Positions 1-12,303 are shown, counted from the stretch's first letter. The stretch is 64,000 nt of DNA from Candidatus Westeberhardia cardiocondylae (GCA_024648785.1 JABYQB010000002.1:1-64000); one strand, 5' to 3'. Made by a program: numbers and translations. The notes: generated by a model not told the origin, from the letters alone.

Positions 1-293
1 TTTTTTTTGTTTATTTTATTTTATATTAAATTTATAATTTATTAATTCAGTAATTATTAGTGTATATTTTATTAATATTTTTATATTTTATAGTGAAATA
101 TGTTTTTGTTTTGAAAATAAATTTTATTTTTAATTTAATAGATATTATTATGTAATAATTATGATATATTTAATTATTTATTAAATAATTTAAAATAAAA
201 TTTATTTGAATTATTTATTTTTATTTCATAATATATAATTATTATGTATTTATTATTAATAGTATATAATTACTATCAAGTTATGGTGTAAAT

Positions 294-500
294 ATGAAAA
301 AAAATATTCATCCAAAATATAATAATATTATGGCAATATGTTCATGTGGAAATGTAATGTATATTTTTTCTACTTTAAGTACAAATATTCATGTAGATAT
401 ATGTAATTCTTGTCATCCATTTTATACTGGTAAACAACGAATAATTGATGGAAGTGGGCGTGTGAATAAATTCAAGAAACATTTTTCTTTAATAAAGTAG
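294..500 (+). CDS. rpmE: 50S ribosomal protein L31
   Basis: ORF MKKNIHPKYNNIMAICSCGNVM...CNSCHPFYTGKQR; full-length L31 with CxC/CxxC cysteines. Confidence 0.97.
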   Translation: MKKNIHPKYNNIMAICSCGNVMYIFSTLSTNIHVDICNSCHPFYTGKQRIIDGSGRVNKFKKHFSLIK

Positions 501-705
501 TATTTTTAAATCATTAATTTAAAATTATTTATATATTTTCATTTTTAGTTAAATATTTTTATTTTTTTTAACATAATAAATTTATATTTATTTTATAATT
601 TTAAATATATTTATTATTAAAATTTTATTTTTAATATTAAATATTAAGTTGGTTATTTTAAATCTTTTAATTGTTATTAGTGAATATTGTATGTTTCAAT
701 AGTTT

Positions 706-2508
706 ATGAAAAATATACGTAATTTTTCTATTATTGCACATGTTGATCATGGAAAATCTACTTTATCCGATCGTTTTATTCAATTTTGCGGTGGTTTAAA
801 TAGTAGGGATATGGTTAGTCAAGTATTAGATTCTATGGAATTAGAAAGGGAAAGAGGTATTACAATTAAATCTCAGAGTGTTACTTTAAGATATAGGTCA
901 GTAATAGATAATAAATTTTATGTATTTAATCTTATTGATACACCAGGTCATTCTGATTTTTCTAATGAAGTTTTTAGATCTTTATCAGCTTGTGAAGGGG
1001 CAATATTGTTAATTGATGTTAAAAAGGGTATAGAAGCTCAAACAATATATTATTATAATATTGCAAGTAGTATGAATTTGAAAATAATACCAGTTTTAAA
1101 TAAAGTTGATCTTTGTTATTTAGATATTGATAATGTCTCAAAGAGTATTGAAAATAAATTTAGAATTAATAGTAGTGATATAATTCATTGTTCTGCTAAA
1201 ACAGGTTTTGGTATAACAAATTTGTTGGAAAAATTAGTTAATGATATACCACCACCCAGTGGTAATTGTAATCTTTCTTTACAAGCTTTGATTATAGATT
1301 CATGGTTTAATAATTATTTAGGTGTTACATTATTAATTTGTATTAAAAATGGTATTTTACGTAAAAATGATAAAATAAAGTTTATTAAAAGTAATCATGT
1401 TTGTTTTGTAGAAAAATTAGGTATTTTTACACCTAAACGTTTGTATGTAGATGTATTGAAATGTGGAGAGATAGGTTGGATTACTTGTTTTATCAAGAAT
1501 ATTGATATAGTAAAAGTTGGAGATACTATAGTATTTGCTAATGATTTTACAAATAATTTGTTACCAGGGTTTAAAAAAGTTACTTCTAAAGTATATGCTG
1601 GATTTTTTCCAAAGTATTCTAGTGAATATGAATTATTGAGTAATGCTATTAAAAAATTAAGTTTAAATGATTTTTCATTATATTTTAAAAGGGAATGTTC
1701 TTTAATTTTAGGTTTTGGTTTTAGGTGTGGTTTTCTTGGTTTATTACATATGGAGATTGTTCAGGAGAGATTAAAGAGAGAATATAATTTTGATCTAATT
1801 GTTACTTTTCCTACTGTGTCTTATGAAATTTTAATGAATGATTATTCTATAATATATTTGGATAACCCGTACAAAATTTCTTCAATGAAGAATGTTATTG
1901 AATTTAGAGAGCCTATTGTTGAATGTCATATTTTATTTCCCTATAAATATATAGGTAGTATTATTAAATTATGTGTTAGTAAGAGAGGTATTCAAATTGA
2001 TATAGTTTATAAGGATGACCAAGTTGAACTAATTTATGATATTCCTTTATCTGAAGTTATAGTAAATTTTTTTAATAAATTGCAAATTATTTCACATGGA
2101 TATGTTTCTTTTAATTATATTTTTAAGTGTTTTAAAGTTACTAATATTGTTAGTGTAGAAATATTAATTTCTGGAAAAAAAATTGATGTGTTGGGATTTG
2201 TTACTCATATTGATAGTGTTTTTTATAAGAGTTTTAAATATATTAATTATTTGAAATTGTTTATTCCACGTCAACAATTTGATGTAATTATTCAGGCGGT
2301 TGTTGGAAATCGTGTTATTGTTTCTTCTAGGATTAATAGATTTAGAAAGAATGTTTTAGAAAAATGTTCCGGTGGGGATGTAAGTAGGAAAAAGAAATTA
2401 TTATTTAAGCAAAAAATTGGGAAAAATAGAATGAGAAAATTTGGATCTTTGTCTATTTCTAGAGAAATATTTTTTAAAATGATAAATGCAAGAAAATTAA
2501 TAGAATAA
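706..2508 (+). CDS. lepA: Elongation factor 4 (LepA)
   Basis: 600 aa; AHVDHGKSTL, DTPGHSDF, NKVDL GTPase motifs; followed by lepB as in E. coli. Confidence 0.97.
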   Translation: MKNIRNFSIIAHVDHGKSTLSDRFIQFCGGLNSRDMVSQVLDSMELERERGITIKSQSVTLRYRSVIDNKFYVFNLIDTPGHSDFSNEVFRSLSACEGAILLIDVKKGIEAQTIYYYNIASSMNLKIIPVLNKVDLCYLDIDNVSKSIENKFRINSSDIIHCSAKTGFGITNLLEKLVNDIPPPSGNCNLSLQALIIDSWFNNYLGVTLLICIKNGILRKNDKIKFIKSNHVCFVEKLGIFTPKRLYVDVLKCGEIGWITCFIKNIDIVKVGDTIVFANDFTNNLLPGFKKVTSKVYAGFFPKYSSEYELLSNAIKKLSLNDFSLYFKRECSLILGFGFRCGFLGLLHMEIVQERLKREYNFDLIVTFPTVSYEILMNDYSIIYLDNPYKISSMKNVIEFREPIVECHILFPYKYIGSIIKLCVSKRGIQIDIVYKDDQVELIYDIPLSEVIVNFFNKLQIISHGYVSFNYIFKCFKVTNIVSVEILISGKKIDVLGFVTHIDSVFYKSFKYINYLKLFIPRQQFDVIIQAVVGNRVIVSSRINRFRKNVLEKCSGGDVSRKKKLLFKQKIGKNRMRKFGSLSISREIFFKMINARKLIE

Positions 2509-2660
2509 TAAATTGTGATTAATTTTATTTTTTTTAAATTTTTTGATTTGTGTTTAATTTTATTATGATAGATGAAATTAATAATTATATATTTGATATG
2601 TAAATAATAATAAAATATAATATTAAAGTTATTTATTGTACATTATTTTAATAGATTATT

Positions 2661-3478
2661 ATGAAATTTAGATATTTAAAATTTAATAAAAAGTTTTTTT
2701 CTATTTTTTACTTTTTTTTAACATTATTTTGTTTTCGTTCTTTTTTTTTGAACCATTTTATATCCCTTCTTGTTCTATGATGCCAAATCTTTTGGTTGGT
2801 GATTTTATTTTAGTAAAAAAATTTTCTTATTCTGTTGAAAATCCTATTACTAGGAGATTCTTATTTAAAGTTTTTCCTCCTAAAAGAGGAGATATAGTAG
2901 TTTTTAAATATCCTTTAAACCCCAAGTTATTTTATGTTAAACGAGTAGTAGGTTTACCTGGAGATAAAATAAGATATGATTTTTATAATAAAAGATTAGT
3001 TATTCAACCTTTTTGTATTTTTCATAAAAAAATTTGTTCTAAAAAATTAGAATATGTTAAATATAACAATGGTTTTTCAAGTGATTTTGTAAAGGTTTTT
3101 TATGAATCTGGTAAAGATGATATTTTAAAAATTTCTGATAATATTAATGATAAATTTATTAAGGTAATTCGTTTAATGCAATTTAAAGAATGTATTGATG
3201 ATATATCGTATAATATTCTTGTTACTCCAGGATATCAGGATTTTTGTCATATGTATTATCATCAACAGGGTAGTTTATTTTCTGAATGGATTGTACCTTC
3301 TGGAAAATATTTCATGATGGGTGATAATAGAGATAATAGCGTTGATAGTAGATATTTTGGGTTTATACCAGAAGAAAGTTTAGTTGGAAAAGTTGTATTT
3401 ATTTGTATGAGTTTGGATAAACAAAAGAAGAATTGGCCAATTAGTATACGTGTACATAGAATTGGAACAGTTTATTAA
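2661..3478 (+). CDS. lepB: Signal peptidase I, frame interrupted at a T9 tract (2741-2749); +1 nt needed
   Basis: Downstream frame EPFYIPSCSMMPNLLVGDFILVKKF...MGDNRDNSVDSRYFGF. The upstream frame from ATG 2661 (MKFRYLKFNKKFFSIFYFFLTLFCFRSFF) joins it as RSFFFEPFYIPS (E. coli RSFIYEPFQIPS) when one T is added. Confidence 0.9.
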
Positions 3479-3578
3479 TTTTTTGATTAAAAATTTGATA
3501 TTATTTTATCATATTATATAATTGTATTAAGAATTGATAAAATGTATTTTTATTATTTCATATTTTATTTTTATTTTT

Positions 3579-4259
3579 ATGAATTTTAAATTTTTGGATA
3601 AATTACAAAAAAAAATTGGTTATTTTTTTGAGGAAAAAAATTTTTTATTTCTTTCTTTAACTCATAGAAGTGCTAGTAACTTGCATAATGAAAGATTAGA
3701 ATTTTTAGGAGATTCTATATTAAATTATGTTATAGCTAACGTATTATATAAACGTTTCCCTAGTATTGATGAAGGTGAAATGAGTAGAATGCGTTCTATA
3801 TTAGTTTGTAGAAATACTCTAGTAGAAATTGCTAAACGTTTTAAGTTAGGTTCATATATATTTCTTGGTATTGGTGAAATTCGAAACGGTGGTACAAGAA
3901 GAGAGTCAATTTTAGCAAATACTATAGAGGCGTTAATTGGGGCAATATTTTTAGATAGTGATATTAAGATTATTGAAAGACTTGTTATTAAATGGTATTC
4001 TGAACATTTGTTGGAAATTATTCCTGGAAAAAATCAAAAGGATCCTAAAACAAGGTTGCAAGAGTATTTACAAGGTAATCATTTACCTTTGCCAGTTTAT
4101 ATATTAATGGATACTAAGGGTGAGAAGCATGATCAAAAGTTTTTTATACAATGTCATGTTACTGGAATAAAAACAATTATTATTGGAAGCGCTTCTAGTA
4201 GAAGGAAGGCTGAGCAAATTGCTGCAGAGAAAATAATTAATATATTAAAAATAAAATGA
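3579..4259 (+). CDS. rnc: Ribonuclease III (start placed at ATG 3579, [10 protein letters not shown])
   Basis: [28 protein letters not shown]; ds[16 protein letters not shown]. Confidence 0.96.
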   Translation: MNFKFLDKLQKKIGYFFEEKNFLFLSLTHRSASNLHNERLEFLGDSILNYVIANVLYKRFPSIDEGEMSRMRSILVCRNTLVEIAKRFKLGSYIFLGIGEIRNGGTRRESILANTIEALIGAIFLDSDIKIIERLVIKWYSEHLLEIIPGKNQKDPKTRLQEYLQGNHLPLPVYILMDTKGEKHDQKFFIQCHVTGIKTIIIGSASSRRKAEQIAAEKIINILKIK

Positions 4260-5128
4260 TATTTAATAATAAATTGTATTGCGGGTTTATCATGATATTT
4301 GGTAAGTTTAATGTTGGAAAATCAACATTATTTAATCAAATATTGAAAAAAAAAATTTCAATTGTTTCAAAGAAGAGAAATACTACTTTATTACCAATTT
4401 TAGGAATTTGTACTGATGGTGTATATCAAAGTATTTATATAGATACGCCAAGTTTGTTTTTTAAAAAAAAACAAGTTTTTAATTTTTTTAAAGATAATAA
4501 TTGTTTTGATTTTGTTATTAGTGTTGATATGATTAATATTATTATTTTTGTTGTTGATAGTATAAATTGGACTATTTATGATGAATTTATTAGTAAAAAG
4601 ATTTTTGATTATTATAAAAGTTGTACAGTTATTTTAGTAATAAATAAAATTGATAATATTTTATATAAAAATAAATTATTATCTTATATTTCGTTTATTT
4701 CTACAAAAATAAAGTTTGATGAAATTATTCCTGTTTCTGCTAAAAATAATTTTAATATTGATGTGTTAATAAAAGTTATTAAAAAAAATTTACCAAATTC
4801 GTATCATTTTTTTTCAAAAAATATTACCACTAATGTTTCAAATAAATTTGTTGCTTCTGAAATTATTAGGGAAAAAATTATGTTATGTTTTTGGGATGAG
4901 ATTCCTTATTCTGTATTTGTTAAAATTGAGTCGTTTATTTTTAATAAGTTTACAGGATCTTATAATATTCACGGTATTATTTTTGTAATTTGTGATATGC
5001 ATAAAAAAATTATTATTGGTCATGAAGGTAAAAAAATTAAAAAAATAAGTATTTTGTCTAGGAAAGAGATGGAAATTTTTTATGGTGTTTGTGTGTATTT
5101 GAAATTATGGGTAAAAAAGTTGAAATAA
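4256..5128 (+). CDS. era: GTPase Era, divergent and C-terminally short
   Basis: [19 protein letters not shown] region [12 protein letters not shown]; 4-nt overlap with rnc. Confidence 0.9.
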   Translation: MIFNNKLYCGFIMIFGKFNVGKSTLFNQILKKKISIVSKKRNTTLLPILGICTDGVYQSIYIDTPSLFFKKKQVFNFFKDNNCFDFVISVDMINIIIFVVDSINWTIYDEFISKKIFDYYKSCTVILVINKIDNILYKNKLLSYISFISTKIKFDEIIPVSAKNNFNIDVLIKVIKKNLPNSYHFFSKNITTNVSNKFVASEIIREKIMLCFWDEIPYSVFVKIESFIFNKFTGSYNIHGIIFVICDMHKKIIIGHEGKKIKKISILSRKEMEIFYGVCVYLKLWVKKLK

Positions 5129-5318
5129 AATTATATAAAAATTTTATAAATTTTGTGTTAATATAAATATTGTTTGTTAAATATTTTAATATTTTAATTA
5201 CTTTTTTATTTATAGTATTTAACAATTAATATTTAAAAATATGGATTTTGTATGTATTTTATATATTTTTACAAATTTTATTTATTTTAAATATATAAAT
5301 TTTATTGTATTGTTTTTT

Positions 5319-7883
5319 TTAAAAGATATTGATTTTATGTTTGTTTTTATTTAATATTTTTATGTTTTTTATTATGTTTTCATTTATTTTGCATAATATA
5401 CTAATTACTTCATATTTTATTTCATGTAACATATTATTGAATAGAATTAAAGATTCACGTTTGTATTCTTGTTTTGGATCCTTTTGAGCATAACTTCTTA
5501 AATGAATATTTTGTCGTAAATGTTCCATAATAGTTAGATGTTCTTGCCAAAATGTATCTATTGTTTGTAATATAATATATTTTTCAAAATTATTCATCGT
5601 AGTTTTTCCAACGTAATGTTCTTTATTTTTTTGTATTTTTATTAATTTTTTCATAATAATATTAAATATTATTTTTTTATTTTTTTTATCTTTTATTTTG
5701 TTAAATTGTGAAGTTATTAATATATTTTGTATGTTAAAATCTTTTTTTAAACATTTTTTTATTTTTTCTATGTGTATATTTTTTTTTGTATATTTTAATG
5801 AGTAATATTTTTTAATTATGTTGATTGTTGTTTGTTTTTGAAATTCTTGTATAATATAGCTTGTATTGTTTAAATTTAATAATTTATTTCGTTGTGTATA
5901 AATAATTTGTCGTTGATCGTTAACGATATCATCATATTCTAATAATTGTTTTCTAATATCGAAATTTCTATTTTCTACTTTTTGTTGAGCATGAGCTATT
6001 GCTTTATTTATCCATGGATGTTCTATAGCTTCTCCATGTTTTATTCCTAGTTTGTGTATTACATTGAAAATTCTATTTGATATGAAAATTCTCATTAGTG
6101 TATCTTCCATAGATATATAAAAACGTGATGATCCAACATCTCCTTGTCTTCCAGCTCTTCCTCTTAGTTGATTATCTATTCTTCTAGATTCATGTCTTTC
6201 TGTTCCTATTATATGTAGACCTCCTACTGATAGGACTAATTTATTTCTTTTTTTCCATTCTTTTTTTATAGAATCAATTTTTTTTTTGTTTTTTTTATTT
6301 TTTAGCGAATTGATTTCTTCGTTCCAATTTCCTCCTAGTACTATATCTGTACCTCTCCCAGCCATATTGGTTGCAATAGTTATTGCTCCAGGTTTTCCTG
6401 CTTGTGCTATAATGCTTGCTTCCATATCGTAGAATTTTGCGTTTAGTATTTTATGTGGAATATTTTTCTTTTTTAGTTTTTTAGATAATAGTTCTGATTT
6501 TTCAATAGATATTGTTCCTACTAATGTAGGTTGATTTCGTTTATGACATTTTTGTATATCTTGTATTATTGCATGTATTTTTTCTTTTTCGGTCATATAT
6601 ATTACATCAGATAAGTCTGTTCTAATCATAGATTTATTTGTTGGTATAATAATGGTATTTAGTTTATAAATAGAATTAAATTCTATAGATTCGGTGCTTG
6701 CAGTACCAGTCATTCCTGATAATTTTTTATATAATCTAAAATAATTTTGAAATGTTATAGATGCCAAAGTTTGGTTTTCATTATGAATAGTTACTTTTTC
6801 TTTTGCTTCTATTGCTTGATGTAAGCCGTCAGACCATCTTCTGTTTATTAAAGGTCTTCCTGTATGTTCATCAATAATAATTATTTTGTTTTTTTTTATT
6901 ATGTAGTCTATATCTTTAAAGAATAGTACATGTGCTCGAATTGAAGATATTATATGATTTATTATAATTAAATTTTTTGGAATATAAAGATCTTGTTCTT
7001 TTTTTATCATTTTGTTTTTTATTAATAGTTTTTCAATTAATATCATTCCTTTTTCTGTAAGGTTTATTTGTTTTGTTTTTTCATTTATTGTAAAATGACC
7101 AGTTTCTTTGAAATTATATGATTTTTTTTGATCTTGTTTTTTAAGATGAGGTATAATAAGATTATTGATTTTGTTATGTATTTCTGTATTGGTTTTTATT
7201 TGTCCTGAGATTATTAATGGTGTTCTTGCTTCGTCTATTAGAATTGAGTCTACTTCATCAATGAGTGCATAATTTAATTTGCGTTGTACTCGATCTTTTG
7301 GGTTAAAGATCATATTATCTTTTAAATAATCGAATCCATATTCGTTATTAGTTCCATATGTAATGTCTGAATAATATGCATTTTTTTTTTCTGAAGTTGA
7401 CATTCCAGATAAGTTTATTCCTACTGTCATACCAAGAAAATTAAATAATTTTTTATTATTTTTTGCATCTCTTTTTGCTAAATAATCGTTTACTGTTACA
7501 ATGTGTACTCCTTTTTTTGTTAGTGCGTTTAAATAAGCTGGTAATGTTGCAGTTAAAGTTTTTCCTTCTCCTGTTTTCATTTCAGTAATAAACCCACTGT
7601 TGAGAGCTATTCCACCTAATAGTTGTACATCGAAATGTCTCATATTAAATATTCTTTTACTAGCTTCACGAACTACTGCAAATGCTTCAGGTAATATGCT
7701 ATATATATCCTGTCCTTGTTTAATTTTTGATTGGAATTCTATAGTTTTTTTTGATAGTTGTTTATCATTTAATTTTTCTATTTTTGTTTCAATGTTGTTT
7801 ATTATATCAACAATTTTTTTCATTTTCTTTAAAGTTCTATCATTATAGTTTCCAAAAAATTTTTTTAATAATTTTATTAACAT
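5319..7883 (-). CDS. secA: Preprotein translocase ATPase SecA (no C-terminal zinc motif)
   Basis: 854 aa; [52 protein letters not shown]. Confidence 0.98.
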   Translation of the reverse strand: MLIKLLKKFFGNYNDRTLKKMKKIVDIINNIETKIEKLNDKQLSKKTIEFQSKIKQGQDIYSILPEAFAVVREASKRIFNMRHFDVQLLGGIALNSGFITEMKTGEGKTLTATLPAYLNALTKKGVHIVTVNDYLAKRDAKNNKKLFNFLGMTVGINLSGMSTSEKKNAYYSDITYGTNNEYGFDYLKDNMIFNPKDRVQRKLNYALIDEVDSILIDEARTPLIISGQIKTNTEIHNKINNLIIPHLKKQDQKKSYNFKETGHFTINEKTKQINLTEKGMILIEKLLIKNKMIKKEQDLYIPKNLIIINHIISSIRAHVLFFKDIDYIIKKNKIIIIDEHTGRPLINRRWSDGLHQAIEAKEKVTIHNENQTLASITFQNYFRLYKKLSGMTGTASTESIEFNSIYKLNTIIIPTNKSMIRTDLSDVIYMTEKEKIHAIIQDIQKCHKRNQPTLVGTISIEKSELLSKKLKKKNIPHKILNAKFYDMEASIIAQAGKPGAITIATNMAGRGTDIVLGGNWNEEINSLKNKKNKKKIDSIKKEWKKRNKLVLSVGGLHIIGTERHESRRIDNQLRGRAGRQGDVGSSRFYISMEDTLMRIFISNRIFNVIHKLGIKHGEAIEHPWINKAIAHAQQKVENRNFDIRKQLLEYDDIVNDQRQIIYTQRNKLLNLNNTSYIIQEFQKQTTINIIKKYYSLKYTKKNIHIEKIKKCLKKDFNIQNILITSQFNKIKDKKNKKIIFNIIMKKLIKIQKNKEHYVGKTTMNNFEKYIILQTIDTFWQEHLTIMEHLRQNIHLRSYAQKDPKQEYKRESLILFNNMLHEIKYEVISILCKINENIIKNIKILNKNKHKINIF

Positions 7884-8060
7884 AAATTATATTATTGATT
7901 AATTTTTGTAAATTTTTGTAAATAATAATTATATTGTTTTGATTGTATTTAATAAATTTAGTTATATAAAATTTAAATAATTTTAAGAATTATTTGTTAT
8001 TATATAAAAGTTATTGGATAATGAAGTATTTTATAAGATATTTATTGTTTAATGTGTATT

Positions 8061-8085
8061 AAATTTAATTTTGTTAGAATTTAAA
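8061..8085. repeat. 25-bp exact direct repeat, copy 1 (AAATTTAATTTTGTTAGAATTTAAA)
   Basis: Identical string at 41071-41095. Confidence 0.9.
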
Positions 8086-8151
8086 TTGTGTATAGTATGA
8101 TAATAACATAAGATTTTTATTAAATTATATATTTAAATTTTTATTAAATTT

Positions 8152-9606
8152 TTATTTATATAAAATTTTATTTATTAGTTTTTTTGTTATTTTTTCTATT
8201 GTTCCAGCTCCTTGTAATAGTAATATATCATTATTTTTTAATATTGATTTTAAAATTATTGGTATTTTGTTTATATTTTTGATGAATGTAGGTTGTATTT
8301 TTTTATTTTTTTTTATTGATTTGCATAAAGCAGTAGTATTAATTCCTGGAATTGGTTTTTCGCCAGCAGAATAAATATTTAAAATAATTAATTTATCTAC
8401 TTTAGATAGTACATTTACAAAACTTTCATATAGATCTTTTGTTCTTGTGTATCGATGAGGTTGAAATATCATTACTAGTCTTTTTTTTACCCACCCAGTT
8501 CTTATTGTGTTAATATTTACGTTTATTTCTGTTGGATGATGCCCATAATCATCAATGAGCATAATTTTTATATTTTTGTTATTGTTTTTTTGTAAATAAT
8601 AATATCCTAGATTATTAAATCTTCTATTAGCATTTTTAAAACTTAACATAGATTGTACAATTTTTTTTTTGTTAATGTTGTTTTCTAATGCTACAGCTAT
8701 AGCTGCTGTGGCATTTAATGCGTTGTGATATCCTGGAATATTTAACTTTATATGTATTTTTTTTTTGTTTCTGTAAATATTAAAAGTGCTTGTATTTTTG
8801 TTTTGTTTATATTGATTTATATAAAAATCAGATTTTGGATTAAATCCATAAGTAATAATTTTGCAATTATTTATGTTATTAATTATTTTTTTTATAGATG
8901 GGTCATCTATGCAAACTATAGCTTTTCCGTAAAATGGAATATTTTTTAAAAATTTAATAAATGTTTCTTGAAGTTTTTGTAATTTTCCACAATATGTATT
9001 CATATGTTCAGGTTCAATATTAGTTATAACTGTAATTATTGGTCGTAAATATAGAAATGAAGCATCACTTTCGTCTGCTTCTACAATGATGTATTGACTT
9101 TTTCCAAGTTTAGAATGTATATTTAAATTATTGTGTATACCCCCGTTTATAAATGTTGGGTCCATACCAGTTTTAGTATAAATATTTATTATCATTGTTG
9201 TAGTTGTAGTTTTTCCATGTGTTCCAGAAATTGCAATTCCATATCGATATCTCATGATTTCTGATAGTATTTCTGCGCGTTTTATAATAGGAATTTTCAT
9301 TGTTTTTGCAAATACAATTTCAGGGTTATTTTTTGGTATTGCATTGGATATTACTATTATATTTGGATTTTTAATATTGTTTTTAGAATGTTTCTTATAT
9401 ATTGTAATACCAAGTTTTTGTAGTTTTTTTGTAATTTTGTTAGTTATAACATCAGAACCACTTATTTTATATCCTTCATAGAATAATATTTTTGCAATTC
9501 CGCCCATACTTATACCACCGATACCTATAAAATGAATTTTTTTTATTTTATGCATTTTTGGTATAAAATTTTTTGTATGTGAAAAATGTTTATGTTTTAT
9601 TTTCAT
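8152..9606 (-). CDS. murC: UDP-N-acetylmuramate--L-alanine ligase
   Basis: 484 aa; HFIGIGGISMGGIA, GTHGKTTTTTM, DDYGHHPTEI. Confidence 0.97.
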   Translation of the reverse strand: MKIKHKHFSHTKNFIPKMHKIKKIHFIGIGGISMGGIAKILFYEGYKISGSDVITNKITKKLQKLGITIYKKHSKNNIKNPNIIVISNAIPKNNPEIVFAKTMKIPIIKRAEILSEIMRYRYGIAISGTHGKTTTTTMIINIYTKTGMDPTFINGGIHNNLNIHSKLGKSQYIIVEADESDASFLYLRPIITVITNIEPEHMNTYCGKLQKLQETFIKFLKNIPFYGKAIVCIDDPSIKKIINNINNCKIITYGFNPKSDFYINQYKQNKNTSTFNIYRNKKKIHIKLNIPGYHNALNATAAIAVALENNINKKKIVQSMLSFKNANRRFNNLGYYYLQKNNNKNIKIMLIDDYGHHPTEINVNINTIRTGWVKKRLVMIFQPHRYTRTKDLYESFVNVLSKVDKLIILNIYSAGEKPIPGINTTALCKSIKKNKKIQPTFIKNINKIPIILKSILKNNDILLLQGAGTIEKITKKLINKILYK

Positions 9607-9638
9607 TATTATTAATATAATTTATTTTAAAATTTTGT

Positions 9639-10727
9639 TTAATAAGATTGTTTTGATATTGATATTATATGTTTTATGATTTTTTCAGTTGAATTTTTAA
9701 TGTGTTTTTTTTTTGCAAGCTGTGCCATTTTTAATAATGTATTTCTATTTATTTTTTTTAATATTGTAATTATTTTTTTTTCTGTAAATTTTGATTGATT
9801 AATTATTTTTGCTGCACCTATATTTTCTAAAAATTTTGCATTTAAATATTGTTGTTTATCTTTATGTAGGAATGGTATAAATAATGCAGGTAGGCCAATA
9901 CTTGTAATTTCGCTTACTGTCATGGCTCCTGATCTACATATTATAAGATCTGCCCATGCATAAGCTGTACTAATATTATGTATAAATGAAGTTATTTTAT
10001 ATTTATTTGCTTTTTCTTTACCACATAACTCTATGTATTTTTTTTTTATATTGTTTACTGTTTCTGTATTAGTTCCAATTTGGTGCCAAAAAATAAAATT
10101 GTTAGATAATTTTTTTGCTATTTTTGGAAAAATTTTATTAAAAAATTTTGTTCCTTGACTACCTCCTATAATTAATATACGAATTGGTCCTGATCTTTTT
10201 TTAAATCTTTTTTTTGGTTGTGGTATCGATAATATTTCTTTTCTTATTGGGTTACCTACTAAATGAGCTAATGGTATGGTATTTGGAAAACCTTGTAATA
10301 TTTTATTTGATATTTTGCTTAAAAATCTATTTGTTAGTCCAGCTATTACGTTTTGTTCATGTATAATTATTGGAATTTTGCATATCCACGCGGCTAATAT
10401 TCCAGGTATTGATATATAACCTCCCATTCCTAAAATTATGTTTGGTTTTACTTTTTGTATAATTTTTTTACTTTTATAATAAGAATAAATAATTTGAAAA
10501 ATTGAAATTATTTTTTTTATTATTGTTTTTTCTTTAAATCCAGTAACATTGATGAAATGTATGTGAATATTATTTTTTGGAACTAATATAGATTCTATGT
10601 GATTTTTTGTTCCTATCCATTGAATATTCCATTTTTTCTTTTTTAAATAATTTGCTATTGTTAATCCTGGAAATACATGACCTCCTGTTCCTCCAGATGT
10701 TATTATTATTGTTTTATTTTTATTCAT
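9639..10727 (-). CDS. murG: Undecaprenyl-PP-MurNAc-pentapeptide-UDPGlcNAc GlcNAc transferase
   Basis: 362 aa; SGGTGGHVFPGLTIA, GMGGYISIPGILAAW, HEQNVIAGLTNR. Confidence 0.97.
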   Translation of the reverse strand: MNKNKTIIITSGGTGGHVFPGLTIANYLKKKKWNIQWIGTKNHIESILVPKNNIHIHFINVTGFKEKTIIKKIISIFQIIYSYYKSKKIIQKVKPNIILGMGGYISIPGILAAWICKIPIIIHEQNVIAGLTNRFLSKISNKILQGFPNTIPLAHLVGNPIRKEILSIPQPKKRFKKRSGPIRILIIGGSQGTKFFNKIFPKIAKKLSNNFIFWHQIGTNTETVNNIKKKYIELCGKEKANKYKITSFIHNISTAYAWADLIICRSGAMTVSEITSIGLPALFIPFLHKDKQQYLNAKFLENIGAAKIINQSKFTEKKIITILKKINRNTLLKMAQLAKKKHIKNSTEKIIKHIISISKQSY

Positions 10728-10757
10728 ATTTTTTTATTTTTTATTTCTGTTGAAAAT
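10727..10757. repeat. 31-bp exact direct repeat, copy 1, abutting the murG start codon
   Basis: TATTTTTTTATTTTTTATTTCTGTTGAAAAT also at 20250-20280. Confidence 0.9.
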
Positions 10758-10945
10758 TTTAATTTTTACTTTTTAAGTTATAAAGTATTAGTTTTTTTGA
10801 AATTTTTGTTTATTTATTAAAAATAATGTTTTATTAAATAATTTTGTTTGCAAATTTCATTTTTATTATTTCCATGTTTAATTGTATTATTTTAAATTTT
10901 TTTCCATATTATTATGGATATAAAATTTATAATGAATTTTAATTT

Positions 10946-12286
10946 TTAAAAATTTTTTATATATTTTTTAAACATTTTACCTCTTTCTTTGAAGTTTTTA
11001 AATTGATCTGTGCTAGAACAGGCTGGAGAAAATAAAACTATATCCTTTTGTTTTACTTTTTTTTTAATGATTGATATAATTTCTTTTAAAGTATTTTTAA
11101 GTATAGAAATTTTTGGGCATAATTTGTACAATTTTATACCGTCTTTACCAAAACAATATATTTTTATATTTTTATTTTGTATGTATTTTTTTAGATAGAT
11201 AAAATTTGTTGATTTTCCATATCCACCAAGTATTAGGTGTAATGTTCCTTTTGTATTTTTGAATGTTTGAATTGCAGCTTTTGTACTTTCTATATTTGTT
11301 GATTTAGAATCATTAATCCATTTTATATTATTATTATTATGTATTAATTCACAACGGTGTGGTAGTCCATGGAAATTTTTTATAATAAAAATGCTATGTT
11401 TTCTTGGAATATTGATTGAATCTGCTAATGCTAATGTTGCTAGTGCGTTTATATAATTATGTGTTCCTGATAATTTCATAGAATTAGTATTTATTATTTT
11501 TTTGTTATTTACAGTTATCCAAATGTTTTTGTTTTTGCATTTGTGTAGATGATAATTTCCGGAATTTATTCCAAAATTTATATATTTACAATTTTGTTTT
11601 ATTTTTGTTGGGTTAGTTAGATTATTTTCTGCATTAGTGATACATATTTTAGAGTTTTTATATATTCTAAGTTTTGCTTTTCTATATTCTTGTATTCCAT
11701 TTGGATAACGATTAATATGATTTTCTGAAATGTTTAAAATAGTTGACACATATGGTTTTAAAGTATATGTTGTTTCTAGTTGAAAACTTGATAATTCTAA
11801 TATATATAATTGATATTTTTTATTTAGTAAATTTACTATTGGTATACCAATATTCCCCCCAATTCCAACTTTTAAACCAGATTTTTTTGCTATTTTAAAT
11901 ATCATTGTAGCTACTGTACTTTTACCATTAGTTCCAGTTATAGCTATAATATTTTTTTTTTTATTTTGTTTGTTAATTTCTCTTGAAAATAGTTCAATAT
12001 CTCCAATGATTTCAATTCCTGATTTTTTTGCTTTAATTATAGCAGGGTGTGATAAAGGTATTCCAGGACTAATAATTATTAATGTTGATTCAAGCAACCA
12101 TTTTTCATTTATGCCATTAAAATGACATACTAAATGTTTAAAGAGTTTTTTTGTTTTTAATGAAGGATGATAGGAATCTGTAATTCTAGGTAATATTTTA
12201 TATTTATTGTATAAATATTTAACACAAGATAACCCTGTAATTCCTAAACCTACAATAATTATTCGTTCATTTTTATAATTTGGCAT
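10946..12286 (-). CDS. murD: UDP-N-acetylmuramoylalanine--D-glutamate ligase (start placed at MPNYKNERIIIVGLG)
   Basis: GLGITGLSCVKYL, GTNGKSTVATM, LSSFQLETT, KLSGTHNYINALA. Confidence 0.96.
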   Translation of the reverse strand: MPNYKNERIIIVGLGITGLSCVKYLYNKYKILPRITDSYHPSLKTKKLFKHLVCHFNGINEKWLLESTLIIISPGIPLSHPAIIKAKKSGIEIIGDIELFSREINKQNKKKNIIAITGTNGKSTVATMIFKIAKKSGLKVGIGGNIGIPIVNLLNKKYQLYILELSSFQLETTYTLKPYVSTILNISENHINRYPNGIQEYRKAKLRIYKNSKICITNAENNLTNPTKIKQNCKYINFGINSGNYHLHKCKNKNIWITVNNKKIINTNSMKLSGTHNYINALATLALADSINIPRKHSIFIIKNFHGLPHRCELIHNNNNIKWINDSKSTNIESTKAAIQTFKNTKGTLHLILGGYGKSTNFIYLKKYIQNKNIKIYCFGKDGIKLYKLCPKISILKNTLKEIISIIKKKVKQKDIVLFSPACSSTDQFKNFKERGKMFKKYIKNF

Positions 12287-12303
12287 ATAAATGTTAAATA
12301 TTT

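Noticed and set aside
2729-2761. TTG 2729 as the genuine lepB start
   Set aside because: It would remove the transmembrane anchor, while the upstream frame matches the E. coli TM/RSF region perfectly across the T9 tract; slippage or sequence error explains the data better.
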